The notes beneath the pieces are model-generated. The model was not told where the DNA came from and did not search any database. It saw only the letters and a list, made by a program, of their open reading frames with translations. The position numbers and the translations under genes were made by a program. DNA of 27,659 nt from positions 1 through 27,659 of the forward strand of contig JAYZDB010000032.1 in assembly GCA_036338025.1 (NCBI GenBank), in the 5' to 3' direction. Shown one piece after another: positions 1 through 7,693 of this stretch (position 1 is its first letter; every line of letters starts with the position of its first letter). The DNA comes from JAYZDB01 sp036338025. GTDB lineage: Bacteria > Planctomycetota > UBA1135 > UBA2386.

Positions 1-186
1 CAGCGTGTTCTCCGGAAAACTCCCGGAATCACCGCGATGCGCGACGGTGATCGTCGTGCGCTTGGCGATCTGCTTCAGCTTCACGTAGACCGCGGTCTGC
101 GGCACGCGAAGTGGCGATGTACAGCCCACGATCACGGCGAGGGCAAGCAAGAGGATCGCGGGCGGATGTTGGTAATGGTGCAGCAT
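1..186 (-). CDS. Glycerophosphodiester phosphodiesterase lipoprotein, N-terminal part (runs off left edge)
   Basis: This is the first 62 codons of a minus-strand gene that continues beyond base 1. It starts with ATG at 186, and an in-frame stop lies just upstream (199-201), so the start is well bounded. Residues 1-22 form a short lipoprotein signal: a hydrophobic stretch (ILLLALAVIV) ending in a lipobox-like I-V-G-C with Cys22. Residues 48-61 read VAHRGDSGSFPENT, which matches the N-terminal catalytic HRG...ENT motif of the GDPD (GlpQ/UgpQ) family, with His50, Arg51 and Glu59. Family members hydrolyse glycerophosphodiesters to glycerol-3-phosphate and an alcohol. A lipoprotein version would act outside the inner membrane. 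The rest of the TIM barrel is not visible, so activity cannot be judged. It is divergent from the aminotransferase gene, across a 234-base gap with no clear promoter. Confidence 0.82.
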   Translation of the reverse strand, partial: MLHHYQHPPAILLLALAVIVGCTSPLRVPQTAVYVKLKQIAKRTTITVAHRGDSGSFPENTL

Positions 187-420
187 GCGGCTGAGTGCTC
201 AGGTGGGCCCTGGGTGGTCTGGACCGCAAGAGTAGAGAATCAATGCATACCAGATGACGGGGTGACTTGACCCCCACAAACGGTGCTATGACCCAGGAAG
301 CGATTTGGCGACCTGTGTTGCGCCTGCGACCGTGCAGGTCCGGGATGTGGATCGCAGTCTGACGGGGCTGGCTGGACTGTGGCCTCGCGGCTGCCTAAGC
401 CCCGCGTTAGGGTAGTGTGT

Positions 421-1572
421 ATGGTGCTTGATGTCCCCGAACTGTTGTTGCTAGGCCCAGGCCCCTCACCGGTCCCCGACCGCACCCTGGCTGCCTTGGG
501 TACCCCGTTGGTCGGCCACCTCGACCCGGCGTTCCTCGAGTTGATGGATGAGGTGCAGACCAACCTTCGGTCCCTGTTTTGCACTGAGAACACGTTCACC
601 TTGCCGGTGTCCGGAACTGGTAGCTCCGGCATGGATCTGTGTCTGGTGAATCTCGTGGAACCTGGCGACCGCGTCGTGATTGGGACCCACGGGGTGTTTG
701 GTGGCCGGATGAAGGACCTGGTGCAGCGTCTCGGCGGCGAGGTCGTGGAGGTCTCCGCCGAGTTTGGGCAGTCCCTCGATGTCGAGGCGATGGTCGCGGC
801 GATCCAGGGTGGACCGACCAGCCTGGTTGCGTTCGTGCACGCGGAGACCTCGACCGGAGTGTTGACGGACCCTGTACCGATCGCGAAGGCCGCTGCCGAT
901 GCGGGGGCGCTGGTGATGCTCGATTGCGTAACCAGTCTGGGTGGCGCGCCTGTCGAGTTGGATCGGTGGGGGATCGATGCGGCGTTTTCCGGTACCCAGA
1001 AGTGTCTCTCCGTCCCACCGGGACTTGCCCCATTGTCTCTCTCTGCACGAGCGATCGAACGGATCTCGAACCGGACGAGCCGACCGCCGAGTTGGTACCT
1101 CGATGTAGGTCTGCTGAATGGGTATTGGGGAGGTGACCGGGTCTACCACCACACCGCGCCGGTCAGCATGGTCTACGCCCTGGCCTCTGGGCTGCAACAG
1201 GTCCAGGAAGAGGGTCTTGAGCTGCGTTTTGCGCGACATCGCGAAGTGGCGGCTGCGTTCTACCGCGGCCTTGAGCCTTTGGGTCTGGAGTGCCTGGTGC
1301 CGGCTGGGGAACGTACGCCCATGTTGACCACGGTTGTGTTGCCCGAGGGCTTCGATGAGGTGACGGCTAGGCGGACCATTCGAGACGAGCACCGGATCGA
1401 AATCGGTGGTGGCCTGGGGTCCTTGAAGGGTCGGGTGTGGCGCATCGGATTGATGGGCCACGGCGCGCAGATGACTTCGGTCACGCGGGTGCTTACCGCG
1501 ATGGGTGACGTCCTTCGCGAAGCGGGTCACCCGGCAGATGTTCCCGCAGCCACCGCCGCGGCGCGTACTTAG
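421..1572 (+). CDS. Class V aminotransferase, alanine-glyoxylate / serine-glyoxylate type
   Basis: A 383-residue protein, the usual length for the AGXT/SGAT branch of PLP-dependent class V aminotransferases. The N-terminus reads LLLGPGPSPVP, the typical 'GPGPS/T' opening of the family. The PLP lysine is Lys194 in SGTQKCLSVPPG, and the cofactor-binding aspartate is in MLDCVTSLGG (about residues 166-175). The enzyme would be cytosolic and move an amino group from alanine or serine to glyoxylate, giving glycine. Sequence alone does not separate the alanine-, serine- or aspartate-using forms. I chose the ATG at 421 because family homology begins right after it. A GTG at 379 in the same frame would add 14 residues with no family resemblance. 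No strong ribosome binding site is visible before either start. Confidence 0.88.
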   Translation: MVLDVPELLLLGPGPSPVPDRTLAALGTPLVGHLDPAFLELMDEVQTNLRSLFCTENTFTLPVSGTGSSGMDLCLVNLVEPGDRVVIGTHGVFGGRMKDLVQRLGGEVVEVSAEFGQSLDVEAMVAAIQGGPTSLVAFVHAETSTGVLTDPVPIAKAAADAGALVMLDCVTSLGGAPVELDRWGIDAAFSGTQKCLSVPPGLAPLSLSARAIERISNRTSRPPSWYLDVGLLNGYWGGDRVYHHTAPVSMVYALASGLQQVQEEGLELRFARHREVAAAFYRGLEPLGLECLVPAGERTPMLTTVVLPEGFDEVTARRTIRDEHRIEIGGGLGSLKGRVWRIGLMGHGAQMTSVTRVLTAMGDVLREAGHPADVPAATAAART

Positions 1573-1597
1573 GCACGCGCTGAGCCCACGAAAATTG

Positions 1598-1634
1598 CCG
1601 CGCCTCCCAGAGCCCATGCGCCTGGGAAACGCGG
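1598..1634. terminator. Imperfect inverted repeat between convergent genes, possible terminator
   Basis: Arms CCGCG (1598-1602) and CCCAG (1606-1610) can pair with CTGGG (1622-1626) and CGCGG (1630-1634), with a small internal loop and an 11-base apical loop. It sits 26 bases after the aminotransferase stop and about 80 bases beyond the glnA stop, so it could serve either gene. There is no T-run, so classical Rho-independent termination is uncertain. Confidence 0.35.
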
Positions 1635-1713
1635 CTTATGTGGTAATGGGCCTCGCACTGCCCCTTGGGGGGTAGATGTCTACGTGGCTACCACGCACGT
1701 GGAACCGGACTGT

Positions 1714-3081
1714 CTAGTATGTGCCGAGGTAACGCTGCAGTTCCCAGTCGTGGACCTGCGCGATGTACTCCGACCATTCCTGTTTCTTGGCTTCGATGAA
1801 GTGGTTGGCGATGTGAGAGCCGAGGGCTTCTCGAATGACTTCGTCTTTCTCGAGCGCGGCGACCGCTTCGTTCAGATCTCCGGGCAAGGTGCCGATCTTG
1901 CTCCGTGAACGTTCGCGAGCACTCATGGCGTAGATGTTCTTGTTGACCGGTGCCGGCGGCTGCAACTGGTTCTTGATGCCGTCGAGCCCCGCGCCGAGAG
2001 AGGCGGCGAGGGCCAGGTAGGGGTTGCAGGTCGGGTCGGGCATCCGCAGTTCCATCCGTGTTCCCAAGCCCCGGCGTGCCGGGATCCGAATCATCGGTGA
2101 GCGGTTACGCATCGACCAGGCGACGTGGGTTGGTGCCTCGTAGCCGGGTACCAGCCGCTTGAAGCTGTTGACTGTCGGGTTGGTGACCGCACACAGCGCG
2201 CGGGAGTGTTCCATTACTCCAGCGATGAAGTGCAGCGCCATCTCCGAGATCTCGTTTTCGGCGTTTGCGTCCCAGAACAGGTTGGTCTTGCCATCTTCGC
2301 TGAACAGCGACAGGTGGATGTGCATCCCGGAGCCGTTGATTCCGAAGATCGGCTTTGGCATGAAGGTGGCGTGCAAGCCGAAATCGCGGGCGACTCGCCG
2401 GACGACATACTTGAACGTCGTCAGGTTGTCCGCGGTATGGAGAGCATTGCCGTAACGGAAATCGATCTCGTGCTGGCCGGGTGCAACCTCGTGGTGAGAT
2501 GCTTCGACCTCGAGTCCCATGGAGTTGAGATGATTGGTGATCTCACACCGACAGGATTCAGCGTTGTCGAGCGGCGCGGCATCGAAATAGCCGGCTTCGT
2601 CATTGGTGATCGTGGTCAGCTCGTCATCGTCACCGCGTTCGAACAGAAAGAACTCGGCTTCCGGACCGGCAGTCAACTGCGTGCCGATTTCCTTGGCCTG
2701 ATCCATGACCCGAATCAGGGCCTGGCGTGGGCAGCCTTCGAAAGATGTGCCGTCCGGGTGTGACACGTTGCAGATCAGGCGTGCCGCCTTGCCGTGACCG
2801 GAGTTGTCCCAGGGGTAGATGCGGAAGGTGTCGAAGTCTGGTTGCAGGAGCATGTCGCTCTCTTCGATGCGAACGAATCCTTCAATCGACGAACCGTCAA
2901 ACAGCATCTCACCGTCGAGTGCCTTTTCGAATTGCGAGGTTGGAACCTCGATGTTCTTGTTGGCACCGAGGATGTCGGTGAAGTTCAGTCGAAGGAACTT
3001 GACGTTTTCCTTTGCGAGCAGATCTGCGACTTCATCGCGGGTGTGGACTGCTGAGGTTTGTGGGCTTTCAACGCTGGTCAT
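1714..3081 (-). CDS. glnA: Type I glutamine synthetase, alpha-like subdivision
   Basis: A 455-residue glutamine synthetase that makes glutamine from glutamate, ammonia and ATP; the family forms a cytosolic dodecamer. The beta-grasp N-domain includes FTDILGANKNIEVP. The catalytic domain has FDGSSIEGF, then GPEAEFFLF, the metal/ammonium-site motif HHEVAPGQHEIDFRY, and NSFKRLVPGYEAP near residue 300. Near the C-terminus the protein reads KNIYAMSARER, which resembles GSI-alpha enzymes such as that of Bacillus. It lacks the KNLYDLP-like context of the adenylylated tyrosine in GSI-beta enzymes. Control by GlnE adenylylation is therefore unlikely; feedback or transcriptional control is more likely. 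The start ATG at 3081 is preceded by a 401-base non-coding region with a 23-base palindrome 39-61 bases upstream. The alpha/beta assignment is by motif only. Confidence 0.96.
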   Translation of the reverse strand: MTSVESPQTSAVHTRDEVADLLAKENVKFLRLNFTDILGANKNIEVPTSQFEKALDGEMLFDGSSIEGFVRIEESDMLLQPDFDTFRIYPWDNSGHGKAARLICNVSHPDGTSFEGCPRQALIRVMDQAKEIGTQLTAGPEAEFFLFERGDDDELTTITNDEAGYFDAAPLDNAESCRCEITNHLNSMGLEVEASHHEVAPGQHEIDFRYGNALHTADNLTTFKYVVRRVARDFGLHATFMPKPIFGINGSGMHIHLSLFSEDGKTNLFWDANAENEISEMALHFIAGVMEHSRALCAVTNPTVNSFKRLVPGYEAPTHVAWSMRNRSPMIRIPARRGLGTRMELRMPDPTCNPYLALAASLGAGLDGIKNQLQPPAPVNKNIYAMSARERSRSKIGTLPGDLNEAVAALEKDEVIREALGSHIANHFIEAKKQEWSEYIAQVHDWELQRYLGTY

Positions 3082-3119
3082 GGACGGTGTTCTCGTGGGT
3101 TCTGGTTGGATCGGATCGG

Positions 3120-3142
3120 GGTTTTAGGACGGTCCTGAAACC
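3120..3142. promoter_or_regulatory. 23-base palindrome upstream of glnA, candidate operator or leader hairpin
   Basis: Arms GGTTTTAGGAC (3120-3130) and GTCCTGAAACC (3132-3142) flank a single central base. Ten of eleven positions are complementary, and the exception is a T opposite a G. It lies 39-61 bases upstream of the glnA start, a typical place for an operator overlapping a promoter. If transcribed, the one-base centre opens into a short hairpin loop. The regulator is unknown. Confidence 0.45.
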
Positions 3143-3281
3143 GCCGCGCAGGCTAGCGCAGAATCTAGGAAGTGAACCCCGAATTTTGTCGAAACGGCAG
3201 GATTTCATCGTCGCTGGAGCAAAAAAAGTCGCCAAATGGTCCGACAAGACGCAGTTTTTGTCCATGTGCGCGTGATTTGGA

Positions 3282-3307
3282 CGTCATCCCGCATATACGG
3301 CATGACG
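3282..3307. promoter_or_regulatory. Inverted repeat in the glnA/gmhA intergenic region
   Basis: Arms CGTCATCCCG (3282-3291) and CGGCATGACG (3298-3307) surround a 6-base spacer, with nine of ten positions complementary. It lies about 175 bases before the gmhA start and about 200 before glnA. It could be a dimeric regulator site, but no function can be assigned from sequence. Confidence 0.35.
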
Positions 3308-3482
3308 GAATAGGACAGTTTCCACGGGTGGGAAACCTCGGGGAGAAACCTCGCGGAGATAGGCCCCAACGGCTTCTCAGGCGGCTGGCCCGATTGTCCT
3401 CCTCGGGGAAAGTAGCAGTCAGGAAAAGAAAGGGCGTCGCGATTCCCGCTGGGCTAAGTTGCGTTTCCCGACCGAGACGATC

Positions 3483-4055
3483 ATGACGAACAAGGCAATC
3501 GAAGCAGCAATTCGCGAGAGCATTGCGACCAAACAACGCCTCCTGGATCAGTGTCTCGATCAGATCGAAGCCCTTAACCGTGCGGCGATCGCCGCACTGT
3601 CGGGTGGTGGCAAGCTGATGCTCTGTGGCAACGGTGGGTCGTCCTGCGACGCGGCGCATGCCGCGGGGGAACTGATCGGTTGGTTTGAGAATCGGGATCG
3701 ACCCGGTATGGCGGCGGTTGCGCTTGGTCATGAGGTACCGTATCTGACGGCGATCGGTAACGACGTCGGCTTTGATTACATCTTCGAGCGTCCCCTGCGT
3801 GCGATTGGCAAGCCAGGCGATCTCCTGATCGGGATCTCGACTTCCGGGGCTTCCGAGAACGTCGTGCGTGCGATGCGCGCGGCCCGCGAGATGGGGATCC
3901 ATACGGCGGCGTTGATGTCGTCACGAGATGCCGTGATGGCGGAATTGGCGGATGTCGCGGTGCGTGTGCCGTCGGATAACACGGCGCGCATCCAGGAGAG
4001 CCATCTCCTGTGCGTCCATCTGCTGTGCGCTGCGGTCGAGGCCGAACTCGCCTGA
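3483..4055 (+). CDS. gmhA: Sedoheptulose-7-phosphate isomerase (GmhA-like SIS domain protein)
   Basis: A 190-residue single SIS-domain protein of the size and layout of GmhA. GmhA turns sedoheptulose-7-phosphate into D-glycero-manno-heptose-7-phosphate, the first step of ADP-heptose synthesis for lipopolysaccharide. The sugar-phosphate loops are CGNGGSSCDAAHAAGEL (residues 48-64) and LIGISTSGASENV (115-127). The conserved LTAIGND is at 88-94. Residues equivalent to the catalytic pair of the E. coli enzyme are present as Glu63 and His179 (IQESHLLCVHLLC). The ATG at 3483 is chosen over an upstream in-frame TTG at 3459 because homology starts there; the ribosome binding site is weak. No other heptose gene (hldE, gmhB, hldD) is nearby, so a related SIS isomerase with another sugar substrate remains possible. 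Confidence 0.87.
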   Translation: MTNKAIEAAIRESIATKQRLLDQCLDQIEALNRAAIAALSGGGKLMLCGNGGSSCDAAHAAGELIGWFENRDRPGMAAVALGHEVPYLTAIGNDVGFDYIFERPLRAIGKPGDLLIGISTSGASENVVRAMRAAREMGIHTAALMSSRDAVMAELADVAVRVPSDNTARIQESHLLCVHLLCAAVEAELA

Positions 4056-4071
4056 CCAGCGTTCTCGCTGG
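4056..4071. terminator. Hairpin between convergent gmhA and DUF4384-like gene
   Basis: A perfect 6-base stem CCAGCG/CGCTGG with a TTCT loop begins on the base after the gmhA stop codon. It ends three bases before the stop of the opposing gene. It could act as a compact bidirectional terminator. No long T-tract follows it on either strand. Confidence 0.45.
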
Positions 4072-4074
4072 TTG

Positions 4075-4842
4075 CTACTTACCGCGTCGCTTGTTTTCGA
4101 CCTGCTCTGCGAGCTGCCTGGCGAATGGGTTGCTGGGCGCGACAACGCCCGGTCGTGGCTTGCGGGGCACGATGTGCAGGGTGTCGAAGTAGACACCTGG
4201 GCGTTCCGGCCAGGCCAACATGGGACCGGCCAGCGGCGCGGTGGCGCTGTCGAGGGCCGCTTGCAGCAGCGGGTGGGGCAAGCGTGTCTTGCCGATCACC
4301 TGAGCGCGTCCGGCGCGCGGCATGTAGAAGCCCATCGACCGGTCGCGATAGGCCCGGTTGCCGACTTGCATGGTCAGCGGCAGGATGGCTTCGAGGTCCG
4401 TCAGGGGTTTGCGGCTGGCGATTACGCACAAGCTCAGGGACTCCGGGAGGTCCGGGACGAACCAGGTTGAAACGGAGCCGTTCCAGCTGCCGGGTAGCGT
4501 GTGCTCTCCTGCTGCCAGGAAGTTCATCCGTCCGGTGGTGGGGTCATGGAGATCCGTGCCGAGGTATTCGGTTGGGAAATACGTCACGGTCCCGTGTAGA
4601 TGATCGAAGCTCACCACGTATACGTAGGCGTCGAACGGCAGGCTGACCGACAGGGTCATGGAGTCCCAGGCTGGCACGGTCTCGAAAGACCCGACCGCTG
4701 CCTCGTCCGACCCGAACCGCCAGGTGACGCCTGGCTCCCCGCTGCGGGGCAGGACTGCAATCCCAGCCATCCACGCCGCGCAGCCGAGGGCCAGAGCGGT
4801 AAGCACGAAGGTCAGCCGAGCGGGTTTTCCTTGGTTTGTCAT
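4075..4842 (-). CDS. Membrane-anchored or secreted protein, DUF4384-like
   Basis: A 255-residue protein of unknown function. Residues 7-30 form one hydrophobic segment (FVLTALALGCAAWMAGIAVL), a signal anchor or signal peptide. The middle region has the run SLPFDAYVYVVSFDHLHGTV followed by TYFPTEY, and later LSLCVIASRKPL. This pattern resembles DUF4384, a beta-rich domain found in bacterial surface proteins, but the match is by eye and moderate. The C-terminus is basic (NKRRGK). The ATG at 4842 is chosen because the hydrophobic segment follows directly; the open frame continues upstream without a better start. It lies 119 bases after the SLC13 gene on the same strand and converges with gmhA. 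A periplasmic or cell-surface location is inferred. Confidence 0.65.
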   Translation of the reverse strand: MTNQGKPARLTFVLTALALGCAAWMAGIAVLPRSGEPGVTWRFGSDEAAVGSFETVPAWDSMTLSVSLPFDAYVYVVSFDHLHGTVTYFPTEYLGTDLHDPTTGRMNFLAAGEHTLPGSWNGSVSTWFVPDLPESLSLCVIASRKPLTDLEAILPLTMQVGNRAYRDRSMGFYMPRAGRAQVIGKTRLPHPLLQAALDSATAPLAGPMLAWPERPGVYFDTLHIVPRKPRPGVVAPSNPFARQLAEQVENKRRGK

Positions 4843-4961
4843 CGGTATCGGAAGCTCGACGAGGTGGGTGTGGTCAACCGCTGCTTCCTGGATCGACCAC
4901 CGACCGCCTTCGACTTGAGCCGATGCTGTGGGGAATTCCGGCGAATCGCCCCGGCGATCGG

Positions 4962-6713
4962 CTAGAGCACGAACAGGATTGCTACGGCCGCCAGCAGGAG
5001 GTCGAGTGGCAGGCCGACCTTGAGGAAGTCCCTGAACCGGTATGCGCCCGGGCCGAACACCAGCAGGTTGGTCTGGTAGCCGAGCGGGTTGGCGAAGCAA
5101 CAGCTGGCCCCGAACACCACCGCCATCACCATCGGGCGCTCATCTATGCCCGCGGCCTGCGCAATTGCCAGTGCCACGGGAGTCAGGATGATGGCGACGG
5201 CGTTGTTGGACAGGATCTCGGTCAGCAGGATGGTGGCCAGGAACAGACCGCCGACCAGCACTTTGGGATCCGTCCCGAGCAGATCCTTGACGGCTTCGCC
5301 GATCGTGGTGTTGAACCCTGATGATGTAGCCGCTGCGCTCAGGGCCAGGGTGCCCGCGATGAAGGCGAGGATCGCCCAGTTCACCGCGTGATGCGCCTGC
5401 CGGACGTTCAAGCAACCGGTGACGACCATGGCGAAGGCACCGATCAGGGCCGCGATCGGAATGTCGATCAATCCGGTGACGAACATCGTCACGACTCCGA
5501 GCAGGATGATCAGGGACAGCGGCGCCTTGTCAGTGTTGTAGACGCTTTGATCGATGCCCTCGATCAGGTGGAAGTCGTTGGCCCGTCGGATGGATGCCTT
5601 GCTCTCCTTGTCGCCGAACGCCAGCAGCACATCGCCGCGCCCGAAGCGCAGGTCGTCGAAGCGTTCCCGCATGTGCTGGCCGCCACGCAGCACGCCAGTG
5701 ATGGCGGCGCCGTGTTCTTCCTTGAGATGGAGGTCGCCAATCCGGCAGCCGACCAGCCCCGATGCGGGCGTCAAGGCGAGCTCGAAGAAGGTCATGGTGC
5801 GGGGGTCGTAGCGATCCTCTCCGTGGCTTCCGTCACTCTCCGCGCGTTTCATGGCGGTGAGGCCTTGCACGCCACCGCTCACCATCAGGTGGTCGCCTGC
5901 TTCCACTGCCATGTCATCGAAGGGCGGCATGTGTAGGTGTTCCTTGCGCACCAACATCACTGGACGGGTCGCGGTCTTGCCCTCGATGGCGCCGAGATCG
6001 GCCACCCGTTTGCCGAGCAAGGCGCTGCTGGTGCTGACGGTGATCTCGGTGACAAATTCGCGGACTTCACTGGCGCCGGCCTGGGTCGCGAGCGACGGGG
6101 TGTCTGGCAGGAGGCGGCGACCGAAGACTGACAGGTAGAGGATGCCGGTGCCAGCCAGGATCAATCCGCCCGGAGCCATCTCGAACATCGTGAGGCCGCG
6201 TGCGCCAGAGGTCGTCAAGACGCCATCGACGAGGATGTTGGTCGAGGTGCCGACCAGCGTGCACATGCCGCCCAGGATCGAAGCATACGACAGCGGGATC
6301 AACAATCGGGACGGGTTGACCTTGGTGTCCCGACAGATGGTCGTGATCACCGGCAAGAATGTCACGACCACCAGCGTGTTGTTGACGAAGGCTGACAGCA
6401 GGGCTGCCATCACCATGATCAGTATCAGTAAGACGCCTTCGCGTCCGCCGGTGCTGTGGAGCACGCGATCTGCGAGCTTGGAGGCGGCGCCGGTGCGCAA
6501 GAAGCCCTCGCCGACGATGAACAGGGAAGCCACTGTCACGACCGCCGGGTTGGCGAACCCGCGGATCGCGGCCTGGGTGTCGATCAGTCCCGGCCAGACC
6601 GCCATCGCGATGATCATCCCCAGTCCGACTACGCTCATCGACGCCTTTTCGAACGCGAGCAGCCCGATTGCCAGGACAGCGACGACCAGGATGTAGATGT
6701 GGACTAGTTCCAT
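4962..6713 (-). CDS. SLC13-family permease with two central RCK_C (TrkA_C) domains
   Basis: A 583-residue integral membrane protein. An N-terminal hydrophobic bundle spans about residues 1-205. Two soluble RCK_C-type domains follow at about 215-300 and 305-390, with motifs such as LLGKRVADL and LVGCRIGDL. A second hydrophobic bundle runs to the C-terminus. SLC13/DASS signatures are SNNAVAIILTPVA and GASCCFANPLGYQTNLLVFG near the end. The layout matches the bacterial and algal SAC1/SLT-like group, which includes sulfate transporters; related SLC13 proteins carry dicarboxylates. The RCK_C domains probably sense a ligand or gate transport. I prefer the ATG at 6713 (MELVHIYI) over a GTG at 6758, because the first membrane segment begins immediately after it. 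It is downstream of the methyltransferase gene by 84 bases on the same strand. The substrate is not decided by sequence. Confidence 0.88.
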   Translation of the reverse strand: MELVHIYILVVAVLAIGLLAFEKASMSVVGLGMIIAMAVWPGLIDTQAAIRGFANPAVVTVASLFIVGEGFLRTGAASKLADRVLHSTGGREGVLLILIMVMAALLSAFVNNTLVVVTFLPVITTICRDTKVNPSRLLIPLSYASILGGMCTLVGTSTNILVDGVLTTSGARGLTMFEMAPGGLILAGTGILYLSVFGRRLLPDTPSLATQAGASEVREFVTEITVSTSSALLGKRVADLGAIEGKTATRPVMLVRKEHLHMPPFDDMAVEAGDHLMVSGGVQGLTAMKRAESDGSHGEDRYDPRTMTFFELALTPASGLVGCRIGDLHLKEEHGAAITGVLRGGQHMRERFDDLRFGRGDVLLAFGDKESKASIRRANDFHLIEGIDQSVYNTDKAPLSLIILLGVVTMFVTGLIDIPIAALIGAFAMVVTGCLNVRQAHHAVNWAILAFIAGTLALSAAATSSGFNTTIGEAVKDLLGTDPKVLVGGLFLATILLTEILSNNAVAIILTPVALAIAQAAGIDERPMVMAVVFGASCCFANPLGYQTNLLVFGPGAYRFRDFLKVGLPLDLLLAAVAILFVL

Positions 6714-6797
6714 GCCCACTGCAGTGTCGCCCAGGTTCGCATCCGCGTCACGCTTCACGCGACGAAATGCGTTGCGGCCTGGTTGGAGCGATAGTGT

Positions 6798-7688
6798 CTA
6801 GGTCGGCTTGCGCCCCCAGACCATCAGCCGCTCACCCTGTCCGGTCGCCGTCGCCAGCAGGCCGATCAGTTTGTAGACAACGCGGCACAGACCGCCGATG
6901 ACCGGTGTTTCGTCCGACCAGCGGTCTCGCAGGCTGAAGTGGTGGGTTTGGATGGCGAGCAAGTCGATTCGCTGGGCTTCGAATAGCTTCCGGAAGGTCT
7001 GGGGCGTGAAGAAGCCGACGTGCCCGATCTCGGCGACTCCGTAGTGGCGCCACCGTGCGCCGACGGCCCGAGCTGTCCAGCTACGGTGGTTGGGGGTTCG
7101 CAGGACGATCAGCCCACCAGGGCGCAACACCCGCCGCATCTCGGTCAGCAGTGGGATGATATCGTCCACGTGCTCCATGACCTCGTTGGCATGCACCACG
7201 TCGAAGTGTCCATCGGGGAATTCACATTCGTGCAGTAGACGGGGGTGGATTTCGACCCCATCCGGGCAATCCTCCGACAGGTTTTGCATCGAGGGATCGG
7301 CGCCGACCGCGTGCCAACCACGGTCGGCGGCGCAAGCCAACATGCGGCCAGCACCGCAGCCGATGTCGATCATCCGGCCCAGTTGGTGGTATGGGGCGAT
7401 CCGGTCGAGGAAGCGGCCGAACTTGCGTCGGGCCTTGTCCGTGACGACTGCGGCTGTCTTGAGTTGTTCGTCGTAGCGTTCGCTGTAGATCTTGACGTTG
7501 ACTGCGTAGGCGTCCAGGTCGAGCAGGCAGGGTTTGAGGTAGGAGCAGTTTGAGCACAGTTTGTAGACCGCTTCGTCATCCTGGAACGAGACGGTCATGG
7601 TGCTGCCGCATACCGGGCAGGGTGTCGATTCACCGCGTGCGTCACTCACGGTCTGCTCAGGGGTGGCTGCCTGGTAACCGCTGCGCAT
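6798..7688 (-). CDS. Zinc-ribbon class I SAM-dependent methyltransferase
   Basis: A 296-residue protein with two parts. The N-terminal 55 residues carry a four-cysteine zinc ribbon: Cys24-Pro-Val-Cys27 and Cys45-Ser-Asn-Cys48. The rest is a Rossmann-fold methyltransferase: motif I MIDIGCGAG (106-114), the acidic end of strand 2 in VGADPS (128-133), FDVVHANEVMEHVDD (162-176), and LRPGGLIVLRTPN (188-200). Similar zinc-ribbon/methyltransferase proteins often modify sugars or lipids in surface polysaccharide pathways, but no such cluster is here and the substrate is unknown. The ATG at 7688 lies 5 bases after the stop of the SDR gene, so the two are almost certainly co-transcribed. An upstream start would overlap the SDR gene by over 100 bases. 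Confidence 0.86.
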   Translation of the reverse strand: MRSGYQAATPEQTVSDARGESTPCPVCGSTMTVSFQDDEAVYKLCSNCSYLKPCLLDLDAYAVNVKIYSERYDEQLKTAAVVTDKARRKFGRFLDRIAPYHQLGRMIDIGCGAGRMLACAADRGWHAVGADPSMQNLSEDCPDGVEIHPRLLHECEFPDGHFDVVHANEVMEHVDDIIPLLTEMRRVLRPGGLIVLRTPNHRSWTARAVGARWRHYGVAEIGHVGFFTPQTFRKLFEAQRIDLLAIQTHHFSLRDRWSDETPVIGGLCRVVYKLIGLLATATGQGERLMVWGRKPT

Positions 7689-7693
7689 ACCGT

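Larger units (their letters stand above)
3082..3482. promoter_or_regulatory. Divergent glnA / gmhA intergenic region rich in inverted repeats
   Basis: A 401-base stretch with no convincing gene; short open frames across it look random. It must hold promoters for both divergent genes. It contains three inverted repeats: 3120-3142 (11-base arms, one mismatch), 3282-3307 (10-base arms, one mismatch) and 3318-3336 (6-base perfect arms). The 9-mer GAAACCTCG occurs twice, at 3332-3340 and 3345-3353. I do not see a sigma-54 type -24/-12 element in front of glnA, nor a confident -35/-10 pair for either gene. Confidence 0.55.

Noticed and set aside
259..274. GGGGT/ACCCC inverted repeat in the GDPD-aminotransferase gap
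   Set aside because: Five-base arms with a six-base spacer are expected by chance in GC-rich DNA, and the position fits neither gene's promoter clearly.
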